DNA of 64,000 bases from the NCBI RefSeq assembly GCF_024713975.1, contig NC_091098.1:25663316-25727315 (forward strand), given 5' to 3'. A program made the translations under genes and the position numbers. Each line of letters opens with the position of its first letter. Positions within the stretch are counted from its first letter, which is position 1. This document shows positions 35,085-47,103 of the stretch, piece after piece. The DNA is from Paralichthys olivaceus (taxonomy: Eukaryota; Chordata; Actinopteri; Pleuronectiformes; Paralichthyidae). The notes under the pieces were generated by a model that saw nothing but the letters and a program-made list of their open reading frames with translations, did not search any database and was not told the DNA's origin.

Positions 35085-36590
35085 GTTTTAGAGATGGCTG
35101 TTTTTGTAAAGCATTTTCATGGCTGTACAACAGAGACTCCCGAGGACGACAAACGTCACTAATAGGATTCCTGTAAATCAAAAGTATAGTTCAATACAAA
35201 AGCTTTTGGGTGAGTTAGATCATTTCAATGGTTTGGAAAACAAACAGAAAATGTCGACGAGCATCAAGTCAGTGGGATATTATAAATTGTTTTTATTTGT
35301 TTTTCACGTTCATTACTTAATGTAGCAACATATCTTGTCCTGGTAGCCGCTTATTTTCGATTTCCCCCGTTTTTCATGTTGGAGTTGTGGGTGTGAGTTC
35401 CTGTGTGATGTAGACGTTAACGTTTTTCTAGCCATCTAACAAATAAGACTTAAAAATAGTATATTCTCCAAATCTCAGGTAATTAGCTACTTTATGATCC
35501 GCAACTAAAATTCACTTGTAATTTCGTGAAAGAAGCTGAAGATCTGAGGGTGGGGGGGGAGGGAGTTGAGGGACGGTGGACGCATTTTATGAAGCAGCTG
35601 CAGGAAGTGTCTCGTTCGGAGACGGGTTCAGCTGCCAGGGCCCAATGAAATGAAATTCAGATGTTTGTTCAACTGTAATCCGTCCAGTTAAGATCAGAAA
35701 CCAGGGATGAGTTTACAGTTCAGCAAGGAAAGGAATAGAAACTAGCATCTCTTGCTTTGTGCACATGCTTAAACCAACGTGGCGTCACAAGATGAATTGG
35801 AATTTTTGACCGCAGAAATAGTATTTATTCAAATATTACGTCTGTGAAACTGAATAATGAAGAAATACGACATTGGAAGTGTGTGTTTTTATCAGAGTTT
35901 GTGCAGTTAAATATTCTAATTTTCAATTTAAATGATAAAACTCGCTTGTTTGTATTCAATTGTACTTTTGGTTTGTCCAACAACTGGTTATTTACTTGTT
36001 TTCTTTTTTGGGGTTCCATTGATACACTGCTTCAGTTATCTGTCCATTTTCTAACATTTTGTGATTTAAAAAATAAATTGTTTTTGATTTTTTTGAAATC
36101 TGCTTCGTTTATTTCTCTTTTTTTTTTTAACAGCGAAGAAGAAGAAGAATGATCTTGATTGATTATCTCAGATATTTATACGTCTGATTGTCCCTCGTGT
36201 GATAAACAATGTTTTAAGATAAAAACTATTCCTACAGGCAAACTTTGATCAATCACACACCCTGAATTAAACACCATTAAAGACATTAACATGATATACA
36301 AACGTGTAGAGGACAGGCAGCAGCAAGTTGTAAAATGTGGTTTATGAAAATGGGTCATACAAATATTCAGTAAAAATACTATGGACCATACAAATACACA
36401 TACAGAGGTTTATTATTATGACTTACTCTGTAGCACAGTCTGTGGCAACACAACACACTCTCTGACTCACACTCTCTATTTTGTTATGTCAGATTCTCTA
36501 AATCATGTTTTCAAAGTGAAACGTGTTTCAGTCTGAGCCTGATTTTACTATATTCATCTTGTCTTCTCCGTCCGTCTGTCCTCCGTCCAT
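35085..36590. other. Spacer between sarnp and the ccnt1 upstream repeats
   Basis: AT-rich DNA with no gene seen. A short G run lies near 35551-35558. Nothing else stands out. Confidence 0.6.
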
Positions 36591-36614
36591 CTGTCTCTAC
36601 CTCTCTCTCTCTTT

Positions 36615-36704
36615 TACTTGTCATTTAGCAGACGCCTTCATCCAAAGTCACTTCCAATTAGTGCGTTCAACATCTATGAGGGGCCACTCGTGGTTCAGCA
36701 TCTT
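36615..36704 (+). repeat. Fragment of a dispersed fish repeat (5' half)
   Basis: TCATTTAGCAGACGCCTTCA and TCCAAAGTCACTTCC are hallmarks of a widespread fish repeat. The fragment breaks off at GGTTCAGCATCTTG and runs straight into the CT-rich array. Its missing 3' half is represented at 30835-30952. Confidence 0.55.
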
Positions 36705-37630
36705 GTCTCTCTCTCTCTCTGTCTCCCGCTCTATCCATCTGTCACTCTCTCTATCTCTCTCTATCCATCTATCTATCTATCGATCTGTCTCCCTTTATCT
36801 GTATCTCTCCCTGTCTCCCTCTATCTCTCTCTATCATCTATCTATCTATCCATCTATTTCTGTCTGTCTCTCTCTCTCTCTCTCTGTCTCCCTTTCTATC
36901 CATCTCTCCCTCTCTCTGTCCATCTAATCATCTGTCTCTCTCTCTCTGTCCATCTCCCTGTCTCCCTCTCTGTCTCTCTCTCTCTCTCTGTCCATCTAAG
37001 CATCTCTCTCTCTCTATCCATCTCTCCCTCTCTCTCTGTCCATCTCCCTGTCTCCCTCTCTGTCTCTCTCTCTCTGTCTCCCTCTCTATCCATCTCTCTC
37101 TCTCTCTGTCCATCTCTCTCTCCATCTAACCATCTGTCTCTCTCTCTCTCCATCTCTCTCTATCCATCTCTCTCTCTCTATCCATCTCTCCCTCTCTCTC
37201 TGTCCATCTCCCTGTCTCCCTCTCTGTCTGTCTCTCTCTCTCTCTCTCTGTCCATCTAATCATCTGTCTCTCTCTCTCTAACCATCTCTCTCTCTCTGTC
37301 TCTCTCTCTCTCCATCTCTCTCTAACCATCTCTCCCTCTGTCTCCCTCTCTGTCTCTCTCTCTCTATCCATCTAATCATCTCTCCCTCTCTCTCTGTCCA
37401 TCTCCCTGTCTCCCTCTCTGTCTGTCTCTCTCTCTCTCTCTGTCCATCTCCCTGTCTCCCTCTCTGTCTGTCTCTCTCTCTCTCTCTGTCCATCTAATCA
37501 TCTGTCTCTCTGTCTCTCTCTCTCTCTCTCCATCTGACCATCTCTCTCTCTGTCTCTCTCTCTCTCTCTGTCCATCTCTCTCTCCATCTCTCCATCTCTC
37601 TCTGTGTGTCTCTCTCTCTCTCTCTCTCTC

Positions 37631-37631
<1 letters not shown>
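36705..37631. repeat. CT-rich satellite-like array (polypyrimidine on plus strand)
   Basis: About 930 bp of CT dinucleotides interspersed with TCCATCT and TCCCTCT units and, near the left end, ATCT units. The plus strand is about 90% pyrimidine. All ORFs through it (Ser/Leu-rich forward, Arg/Glu-rich reverse) are by-products of the repeat. Confidence 0.95.

Positions 37632-37675
<44 letters not shown>
37632..37675. repeat. Run of 44 C
   Basis: Uninterrupted C run at the end of the CT array, 102 bp upstream of the ccnt1 ATG. Its complement is a 44-nt G run. The exact length may be affected by sequencing or assembly error. Confidence 0.85.
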
Positions 37676-37676
<1 letters not shown>

Positions 37677-37776
37677 ATGTTATTGAAGTCGAACAGCCTC
37701 GGCCTTGGCCCCGCCCCTCGCTGTGACGTATGTTCCTGTGACGCAGGGAAATTTTAAACTCTCGTCCTTCTCAGTG
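37676..37776 (+). promoter_or_regulatory. ccnt1 core promoter and 5' UTR
   Basis: A GC box (GGCCCCGCCCCTC, about 37708-37720) is followed by two CRE-like sites (TGTGACGTAT and TGTGACGCAG) within 35 bp. No TATA box. The start codon context is TCAGTGATGG. An in-frame upstream ATG at 37705 exists but has no matching family sequence. Confidence 0.55.
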
Positions 37777-40700
37777 ATGGCGGCTTCGTTTCGTTCTCTC
37801 CCCGCAAGCTGTAATAACAAATGGTACTACACCCGGCAGCAGATCGACAACAACCCATCTCGGCGAGCGGGACTCGACCCGGACAAGGAGCTGTCCTACA
37901 GGCAACAGGCGGCCAACCTGCTCCAGGACATGGGCCAGCGGCTCAATGTGTATCTTTTGTCGGGGGCCACTAGCCGCTGTTAGCACGTTAGCTAAGCGAG
38001 GTGCAGCTCCTCATGATGCCGGTGCGGCGGACGGCGCCTCCGGTGCTTGTTTAACCGGGCTCGCCTCGAAGGCCCCCGGTGTCGGTGCCGGTGTCTCTTC
38101 CCCGCTTCCGGCGGCGGTTGTTGCGCGTCATCGACACCCAACTGACGTTACCCCCCGAGCGGCGCAGCAGCCTGGCCGAGCCGGGGCCGCGGAGGCCTGT
38201 GTGGTCGGCCCGGGCCTCCAGGACGTTAGCATTAGCATCGCTGCTAACTGCAAATGTTTGCGGGTGGATTGTGCAGAGTGGTGCAGCGTGTTGTGCACCG
38301 AGACACCGCGTGTTTAGTGAACGTGTCGCACGCACTGGACGTGTCGGGCTAATGCTGTTGTGTTGTTTATTTGTAACATGTTCCGGTTAACACCAGGAGC
38401 TGTGCAGCTAGCATGGGTGCAACTGCACTGCTCTGTAGCTGCTGTGACAACATCATGATGCCATGTTAAACTCCTAACGTGTGTTGTTTCACGTGCAAAC
38501 ACCTTTTAGTCCCTTTATACCATCAGGTGTGTAACAGTGCAGACGTTGTCCTTAACTTCCATGTGTCAGGTCCCAACTTACGATTAATACAGCCATTGTG
38601 TACATGCATCGATTCTACATGGTCCAGTCTTTCACCAGATTTCACAGAAATGTAAGTATCGTCCTGTCGTCTGCACCTCAAGGTCCCCTGATGCAGCTGC
38701 CAGCGAGGAGGCATTCGTCACTTAACGGTGTTCTGTGTCTTCTCCTCTGCCAGGTCATTTCTCCCGCTGCCCTCTTCCTCGCAGCTAAGGTGGAGGAGCA
38801 GCCCCGGAAGCTGGAGCATGTTATCAAAGTGGCCCATGCATGCCTCAACCCTCAGGACCCGTCTCCAGATGTACGCAGCGATGTAAGTGAAAGTTATCTG
38901 CATTTAGTTTGGACTCCTCGTGAGTTTACTCAATAGAGCATCTTGGCAAAATTGGTTTAGAGACGATGTGTTACTTGAGAATTACGAGAATTCCTATTGG
39001 TTTATTTGTTCTACCGAACAACGAATTGGAATTAATCTTTTATTCACAGCAGTGGGCCATTAACTTAATGATTGTTGACAGTGACACTCCCCCATCACAT
39101 CTCCCTTCTCCTGATTTAATCTATCTTTGATTGAGGCCAACAGCTATTTTAACTCTCTTCTGTATCGTTGCGTTTTCACATTTAAACCGGGTGTTTTTAT
39201 TAAGAGCTGTTGGTATTTCAGATGTTGGGGTTGCATGATACATTCTTTGACAAAAATGCATCCCACTGTCTGTTGGTTTTCAGTCATCCAGGTAATGTGA
39301 TGTCTGTTATTTGTAAAACAAGAGCATCTGTACAGGCTACGCAGCTTTAATCAGCTCCACGTGAAAGGTAGGTTTAATATGTCAGACTGTAAGACACCCA
39401 ACCTTTCATTTTATCTTGGATGCATTAAGATGAATGGTATCCAGAATCACAAAGCATGTGCAGTTGCTCTTGTTCGACAATGGATAGAGGGCGCCCAGTG
39501 AGTAACGTGCCTGTCCTCTCAACCTCAGGCCTACCTGCAACAAGCCCAAGACCTGGTCATTCTTGAGAGCATTATACTCCAGACCTTGGGTAAGTTTGGA
39601 AGGAAGAACTGGGTCCCTTGATTCCCCCCCAGAAACATGTGATTGTAAAATAGTGCTAACATTTTTATTACTTTTGTCCACAGAGACTCTATATGCTGTT
39701 AGAAGCAATTTGAAATTGATGTTCATGCTTCATATTAGCGTTCATGTAACCCACCGGTACATAACCCATTATTTCCTTTTGTTTTTGTAAATCTCACATT
39801 TTCCTCTTCATGTTTTTTAGCATTTTTTTTAGGTCTGTGTGATGACGTGCTGCATCATCATCAGATCGATGGTTCTTAGTATGTCCGCTCTAGATGTTTG
39901 ATCTCATGCCATGTTTTCAAGTTTGGAGTTGTATAAAATAACACTCTTTGATTTAATTCCCCGTCAAGCGACAGAATATGAGGCGAGAAATACATTTAAA
40001 ACCGAACAGACATGTCATTAATGTTTTTCACATTCAACAGCTGATTTTTCTCATGTTGTCCAGGATGTTATCAGAAGACTATGCAAAGAGACATTCCAGA
40101 TTATTCTTTGCAAAACTTACTTTGGTGTAACAGCATCGACTTTCTGATTTCCAGGGATTAATGATTACATCTGAATGAGGGGAAAAAAAATCTTTGACAT
40201 GGAAATTGGGTTTTAGTTCTACCACCTGGTGCATATATTAGTTCTTAAGCTCTTTCTCCTTGTCCTCCTTTTATTGCAGCTTTTGAAATCACCATTGACC
40301 ATCCACATACTCATGTTGTCAAGTGCACTCAGCTTGTCAGAGGTGAGCATCAACTCTTAAGTTGTGAAATTCTGTTTAGAAATTTCAGCCCAGTTGTAAA
40401 TTGGCAAATCTTTTTTTTTTTTATCTGCCGGTTTTAATTGTATTTCTTTGTTCTGTTGTTGTTCCAGCGAGTAAGGATCTGGCCCAAACATCATACTTCA
40501 TGGCTACCAACAGGTATAGTCACAGCTCACTGTAAAACACAGGCTTTCATGTTTTCCGTGTAATCATCAAACTCAATATACTGAATGTCTGTTCTCTTTT
40601 TCTCTCTCTCTCTCTCCCCTTCTTTTTGTTTTTTTGTTGCCTTCCTGGGACGTATCCTGCCACGTAGTCTGCACTTAACCACGTTCTGCCTGCAGTATAG

Positions 40701-42599
40701 TCCGCCAGTCGTGGCCTGTGTGTGCATCCACCTCGCTTGCAAATGGTCCAACTGGGAGATCCCCGTGTCCACAGATGGCAAACACTGGTGGGAGTATGTT
40801 GATCCCACAGTCACCCTGGAACTGCTCGATGGTATGTGCTGTAAATGACGTCATATTACAAGCAGGAATGATGTGTTTATGAAGGACTTCGACCATAAGC
40901 GGATGATCTGATGAGTTTTTAGGATAATTATAATTGAACCGTTACATGTATCTTCCCTCAGAGCTCACACATGAGTTCCTGCAGATTCTGGAGAAAACTC
41001 CCAGCAGGTTGAAACGGATTCGCAACTGGAAGGTAAAGCTTCATTCCCCGTTGATCCTCTATAACCTGCAGAGCACACCCCCGTCATCCATCAGGGGTGT
41101 AACGATTCTCCAGATCCATTATTCACTTCAGACCAGTGGCGGCTGGTGATCAAATTCATTGGGGGGGCTCAGTGTCGGGGAGGGGACAAGATCTGTCTTC
41201 TAGAATCACGACAGGACACTTTGGCCGTTTGAACCGTGAAGTCTCGGTTTAAGAATCATGACAACATTTTCAGTTGGCTCACTTAACCACCACTATCTGT
41301 TTCTTTGATCTACAGGCTGGAGGTCAGACACCCAAAGCCAAGCCTAAAGTCCAGGAAGACGGTGACCAGAGGGACACCATGATGAGCATGATCTCCATGG
41401 CTTCATCCGAGAGTACTGTTGCAGGTTTGATGAGCCTCTCGGCTCCGCCATCTGCCTCATCTTCTTCATCTTCGGGTGAAAAGGAGAGGGGCGCGTCTGG
41501 CAGTGCGTCGACTTGGAGTGGAAAGGGTCAGGCTGTAGCTGAACAGCAGCAGCAGGCCAACAACGAGGTCCATGCCCCGGCTAAGGTGTCGCTGAGTGAG
41601 TACCGCGCAAAGAATGCTGACGTCCTGGCCGCCCAGAAGAGGAAGCTGGAGAACATGGAGGCTAGTGTGAAGAGGGACTACGCTAATGCTGCCCAGGCTC
41701 TCATTGGTCAGCAGCAGAGGAAAGAGAAGCAGCATCATCACCAGCAGACCAGCTCCTCCTCTTCTGACATGTCTAGTCCTTCGCCCATTATTCTGAAAAT
41801 CCCCCTGGAGAAGGACAGACATGACAGGGGCTCTCTGAAAATGCGTTTCCCTGTAGCAGGGGGCGGAGGCAGCGGGCACGGCAGCAGCGCCCGAGGTCAG
41901 GATCAGGACATTAAAGTCAGAATACGAGTGCCTGAGAAACAAAAGGGGAGTTCGGGGGAGGAGGGCAAGAGCAGGGACAAGCATAGGGACCGGTCTAATC
42001 ATCACCATCATCATCACCACCACCACCATCATTCCTCCTCTGGCAGTGCCTCACTTTCCTCTTCACATAAACATTCATCTAGCTCTAGCGGAGCAGTAGG
42101 TAGCAGCAAAAAAGTCCCCAGCGACTCCTCCAGAACAAGCGCTTCATCCTCCTCCGCATCACGCAAGAGGACACACTCCCAGGATGCCGCAGCAGTCTCC
42201 CACCCTGCCACAAAAGTCAGCAAGTCCTCTAGGAATCCCTACCAGCTACCGTCCTTGTCTTCCTCCTCTGGGCAAACTTTGGGGCAAGGTCCTGACATTC
42301 TCCCCGCTCTGGGCCTGCCCCACCACCAAGGGAGCTACTCGCACACCAAAAGCGACAAGACGGACACTAACGGGCACGGCACAGCAGGCGGAGCCCAGTC
42401 GAACGAGTACCAGGACACGTTTGAAATGCTAAACTCTCTTCTGAGCGCGCAAGGGGTCCAGCCATCCCAGCCGTCCATGTTTGAGTACAGATCCCAATAT
42501 GGGGAGTATCGGTACAGCGGCGGCTCCCGAGGGAACAGCGCCAGACCACCTCCACTGCCTTCAGACCCACCTCCACCCCTTCCCCCGCTGCCCAAATGA
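37777..42599 (+). CDS. ccnt1: Cyclin T1 (690 aa, 9 exons)
   Basis: Regulatory subunit of P-TEFb; with CDK9 it phosphorylates RNA polymerase II to release paused polymerase. Coding exons: 37777-37949, 38570-38651, 38754-38882, 39529-39589, 40280-40342, 40468-40513, 40668-40831, 40962-41032, 41316-42599; 2073 nt with continuous phase. Two cyclin boxes occupy about residues 40-250 ([48 protein letters not shown]). The large last exon encodes a low-complexity tail with a conserved [19 protein letters not shown] segment, 11 consecutive histidines (residues 492-502), Ser-rich tracts and the C-terminal [17 protein letters not shown] that marks cyclin T1, not T2. The region after the cyclin boxes lacks the Cys that human CCNT1 uses for HIV Tat, as expected outside primates. 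Confidence 0.96.
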
Positions 42600-45280
42600 G
42601 TTCCCGATCAAGAGATGTTATGTACATTATGCTTGACATCACAAAACACCCATCTTGTTACATCAAGTATTTCTTTTTTCTTTTTCTTTTTGACTCAACC
42701 AATGTTTTTTATTGGGCTTCGGTGTGACAGCAGAGAAATGTTATTGTGAGACAAAGGATTTTTTTGTTTTTACAGTTCACTTCTGGGGCAATAATAAGGC
42801 TTGAAAAGCAAAATGTGATGAAAAGATGACAGGAAGGTGTAGATATTTTATCTTTTATTAACTGAAATGCAACGATGGGACCTGGTTACTGTTGTAGAGG
42901 AATTCATCGTCTTGAAATGATGTGGAACCTGAAAGATTTCCATCACGTACCTGTTAGGTCTTCTTACCGATTGTCTTTTTATAATGTTTTTATAGTATGT
43001 TATTTATTAATTGAATACTTAAAAAAAACATGTCCCCCTTTTCTACCTTTTTTAAGGCTTTCCCTCTATTATTTTGGGCAGAGGGATCATTCTTCATCAA
43101 GACTGTACAGGCTAGTTTGAGAGTGCATGTCTCCAAAGCCATCTTTTCAATATTTTTGTCTTTTTTAATTTTTTTTTTTTAACCGCCATAACCTAAAAAA
43201 ATGGTAATTTAGCCCAGCCCTGGTGTTAATTTTCTTTTCTTCATTATTTTGTCAACTTGTACAAAGATTGTAAAATGTTTTAAACAAACATGAATTATTT
43301 TTTACATTTTGTTATAAAAATTGCAAAAAAAAAGAGATGTAAATTAAGGAAGCTTGTACTTTTGTTTTTAGATTCCCAGTGTTGCAGTCATTGTTTTAAA
43401 TGGTTGTAAAATATTCACATTCAGTTCTTTAATGATTACACTAATGGACAAATGTTCATACCAAGAAATATACATTTATGGTTTATCAAAGGGTTCAGAG
43501 TTCAAACATATCTACCCAGTATGGTCACAATAAAGAAGCTATGAGCAAAAAAAAACTTTGTGGTGACCATATTGTTCACAGTATACAACAAAGTATTTAC
43601 AATACAGATTATAAAAGACTAATCATGGCTCATCTGTCTGTCTTTATGGTTGTCTTTCATGTATGCATTTCCTTTGGGGATGTTTTTGCATTTGTAAACC
43701 ACAGTGTATGCAGTGTCAGTTCCCTCTGGTCTAAATTAGTCATGTTGTCTTTTGACTCCATACCTTTAAAATAATCCCTTCACACGCCATGAGTCCTCAA
43801 AATGTTTACATGTGTTCTTTTAGTTGTGTGAAATCATACACGGCAGACAGGTTCTCTACATACCTCCACTACAGTACGGTCATTTGCATGAAGCATAATA
43901 CTGTAATTAATCTGAATCAATGTTTAAATTTTGTGTTGGAGCAAAAAAAAAAGTGAAAGAGGTGCTATTTGTTGGCAAGAAAATCGGGTATCATCTGTAT
44001 ATTTCATTCATATTAAGCTTTATATGGTTTTGATTGTATAGTATTACTGCTAATTAACCTGCGTTCTGTTTGTTTCGGTTTGTAATGAAAAACATATTTG
44101 TTTTAGGCGGTTCACAGTAATGCAGTACAACAAATCAGCCATACAATTGTAAAATATTTTTGTTCCCTTGCTCAATGGAAATTGAAAGAGTACAGCTCTT
44201 TGCTCAGGCAGCAGAGGTTTTATTAGTCATTGTAACAGGGAAACAGTAAATGCACTGAATATTTATCTCAGTAGGATTGCCTACAATGCAACTGACCATG
44301 TGTTACATGTGTTGTGGTTAGACTATTATTAGAGTGGATGTCCAATATATCATTGCCATTTAAAAACATTTTCTTTGATCCGGACAAATCTTCCCGTCTA
44401 AGTATTAACTTTATGCTGTGAAAGAGTCGTACAAAAGGACACATTTTTTAAAATAAATCCATATGTGAGAAAAACAGAAGACACTCATGCAACCTATCAA
44501 TGCAAAATCACATTGCGACAATAAGTTTCATGTTTTTTCACGTCTTGGTGTTTTCAGTGACACTCAGGTCTGGAAATGAAACGTTATGGGATTTTTTTTC
44601 TCTTGTTTGTTTTAAAAGTTTTTACTCTACCGCTCAGAAGTTTTTAGAACACCTCCACTTTTCAAGTTGTTGCTGAAATTCAGTGAACTCTCAAGTGTAC
44701 TCCTTTTGACCTTAAAATACGACATGAATCATTGTCTGGATGCAGAAATTCCCGCGAATAAATTGCATTTGTGTTTTGCTTTCAAATCATGCAGACCGTG
44801 CTGCTCTTTCACCATTCGAAGACATTGTCTGTTATGTTTTGGGCTCATTTCTCTTGCTGTAGGATGAACCCCTGACCAACCAACATGTCTGCCTTTGTTT
44901 CTTGCCCTTTTTCCTCACTACTCCGACACACACGACCACTTTCTGCAGTAGAACGATGAACTAATAATCCACCTGAGGCTAATTTTGTTCTGCACAGACA
45001 GAGGGTCTGTAAGTCGTTGGCTGTTTGCATTAACTTTAGAGGCGAACTTTGCTCCACTGCTGCAGGAAGTTCACACCGAGGCACTTTACTACGTCAATTA
45101 ACAGCGTTTGAGGTTAATTGCTGGATTGAAATGGCTCAGATTTCAATCAGAGCAGGAACGGTGGAGGTGTTTCAAGGCTTTTGAGCAGGAGTGTATGTGA
45201 ACACTGTCTTTTTGATATCATGTGGTTGCTTTACTCTCAATTAAAGTCAATAAATATTTTAAGAAAACGCCCGTTGGTTT
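42600..45280 (+). other. ccnt1 3' UTR and spacer to kansl2
   Basis: AT-rich sequence with several candidate polyadenylation signals (AATAAA at 43529-43534, 44452-44457 and 45249-45254). Cyclin T1 transcripts have long 3' UTRs in mammals, so much of this may be transcribed. The last AATAAA is only about 40 bp before the kansl2 CpG-rich promoter. No other gene seen. Confidence 0.45.
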
Positions 45281-45289
45281 GTTTTCATG

Positions 45290-45880
45290 TGTTTCGGTGA
45301 GGTCGCCGCCGCTTTGAGTGGCGTCCCGGCCAGCCAATGAGAGGCCTGCAAGCGGGGCGGTCCGGCCAATTGGGAGCTCAAAGGGGGCGGGGCGGAGCGG
45401 CAGTGTACGCAGAGCTGCGGCGGCGGGACGAAGGCGAACGACTGACCCGAGGTAAGCGCCGTTAAACACCGAGACCGACCGCGGGCGGCACCGTGCTCCT
45501 CCACCGGCGACGCTGGCGTGAAGCTACCGGACGCGGAGCCGCCCCCGGGGGCCGTTAAAAACCGCCGCGTGCCCGCGAACTGGGAGGATTAGCGGTTTGC
45601 TAGCGTTAGCAGCGGCTAAGCCAAGATGGCGACTCCGCATCGCCCGAGAGTGACGCAGCGGAGAGAGGCGGGCTGACGCGCGGGTTGACGCCGGGTGAAG
45701 AGTCGTTGAACTCGGGTGAATGTTGCTCCGCTGTCCGCTCCCTGGAGGAACCGCTCCTCCATCTGGGCCGGAAGGTTTCGGGTCGTTCCTGAAACTCGGA
45801 GCGGCTGTTCTGAGTCTTGTCCGTGGGCGAGGATGCGTCCGCTCACCTGACCTACCTGCTCCCGGAGCCATGATAAATAA
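45290..45880 (+). promoter_or_regulatory. CpG-rich promoter and untranslated first exon of kansl2
   Basis: Dense CpG sequence with two CCAAT boxes (45334-45338, 45366-45370) and a GC box (GGGGGCGGGGCGG, about 45384-45396). A likely 5' UTR exon ends at ACCCGAG|GTAAGC (45451/45452). The coding sequence begins 1.65 kb further on, in the next exon. ORFs on both strands here reflect GC content. Confidence 0.6.
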
Positions 45881-47103
45881 CATTAACTTAATTAAAATGT
45901 TCCTCCAGCTGTTATTTAAACTCTGGTTCTTGTTCCAGATCAACATCCTTCAGTTACACGTTGCCTTTTTAAAAACAAGTCACCTCTGACCTTTACACCC
46001 AGTTTGTTTAAGAGCTCAATGAGCCACGTGGTTCTACAACATATTGCACAATCCCCTCCCCTTGTTTTTATTTATATTTAATTAAGTTTCCTATCTTTGT
46101 AATTCTACTTGCACAGATACACCACAGTATGTGATGTATGTGTAGAACCCGCTCATCAGTAATAATAATATCCTCTGTAGTATAAAGTGTTTTCAGTCTC
46201 CTCTGCTGCAGTTGTCATTGTGTTCTGTAATCTTCCAGAGCCAGTGGCCATGTTGTCAAGTATCTGTCTTTGTCCACGTGAGACCACAGATATTCAGTAT
46301 AATGTCCAGCTTTTATTAGCGTGGTGCAGTTCGTGTACCTCCCAGACAATCATTTCGTATTTCGCTATTGTCTTTGTCTGTTGAATTTCCTGAAATAACT
46401 CAAATTATGCTCTGTGTATATATATTTACTGATATTCTCCCACAGCCTGCTGCCAAACTTCCAAATGTCTGGTTTAGTCCATGTAGATGTATGAGACCAA
46501 AGATAATCATTAGTCTGTCATCAATGACAACGATCAAGTTTCAAGTTTATGTCTTATCAAGTGCAATCCCCATGAAGTGTGATCAAGTGCGATAGATAAA
46601 ATGATTAAAAACGATTAAAAGAAATATAATAAGTCGTGTAATAAAAATGAGAAACTCTTTATCAGTTAATTGTTTGTATCACCGGCAGTAGATGTATCTG
46701 ACTTGTTTCCTCACAGAACCTAAGACAAAAATGTGTTTTCTAAATTTGATTTCGCACATTTCGGAGAGTGAAGGGTTAGAATGTTAAAATGTCTGAAAAG
46801 CTGTAGATCTGGTGATTATGCTCCACAACTTGTTTAAATCCTTTGTCTATAAAATGCCAGGAAAAAATGTCCGTTATATTTTCTCAGAGTTTAAAGGTGA
46901 TATTTTCAGACATCTTGTTTTGTTAGACTGACATTTCAAAACCATAATTTGTGCAGCTGACCGTCATTCACGACAAAGAAAAGATGCAAATCCTGAAATT
47001 AGAGAAGCTAGAAAAAGGGAGGGGGTTTTGTAATTTTTGCTTGAATAAGGTTCAACCAGTTATTCATCTAAATACTTTCCTGCTTCATTTTTGTAGACTA
47101 ACA

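Noticed and set aside
36523-37493. ORFs rich in Ser/Leu (forward, up to 213 aa) or Arg/Glu (reverse)
   Set aside because: They are translations of CT-rich simple sequence and contain only repeat-derived peptides.
39836-39890. C/D-box-like snoRNA in ccnt1 intron 4 (TGATGA then CAGATCGATGG)
   Set aside because: A C-box-like TGATGA is present, but no D box (CTGA) with a terminal stem was found at a proper distance.
45259-45946. Minus-strand and plus-strand ORFs in the CpG-rich region (up to 140 aa)
   Set aside because: GC-rich promoter sequence keeps frames open by chance; no family resemblance, and the region fits the kansl2 promoter.
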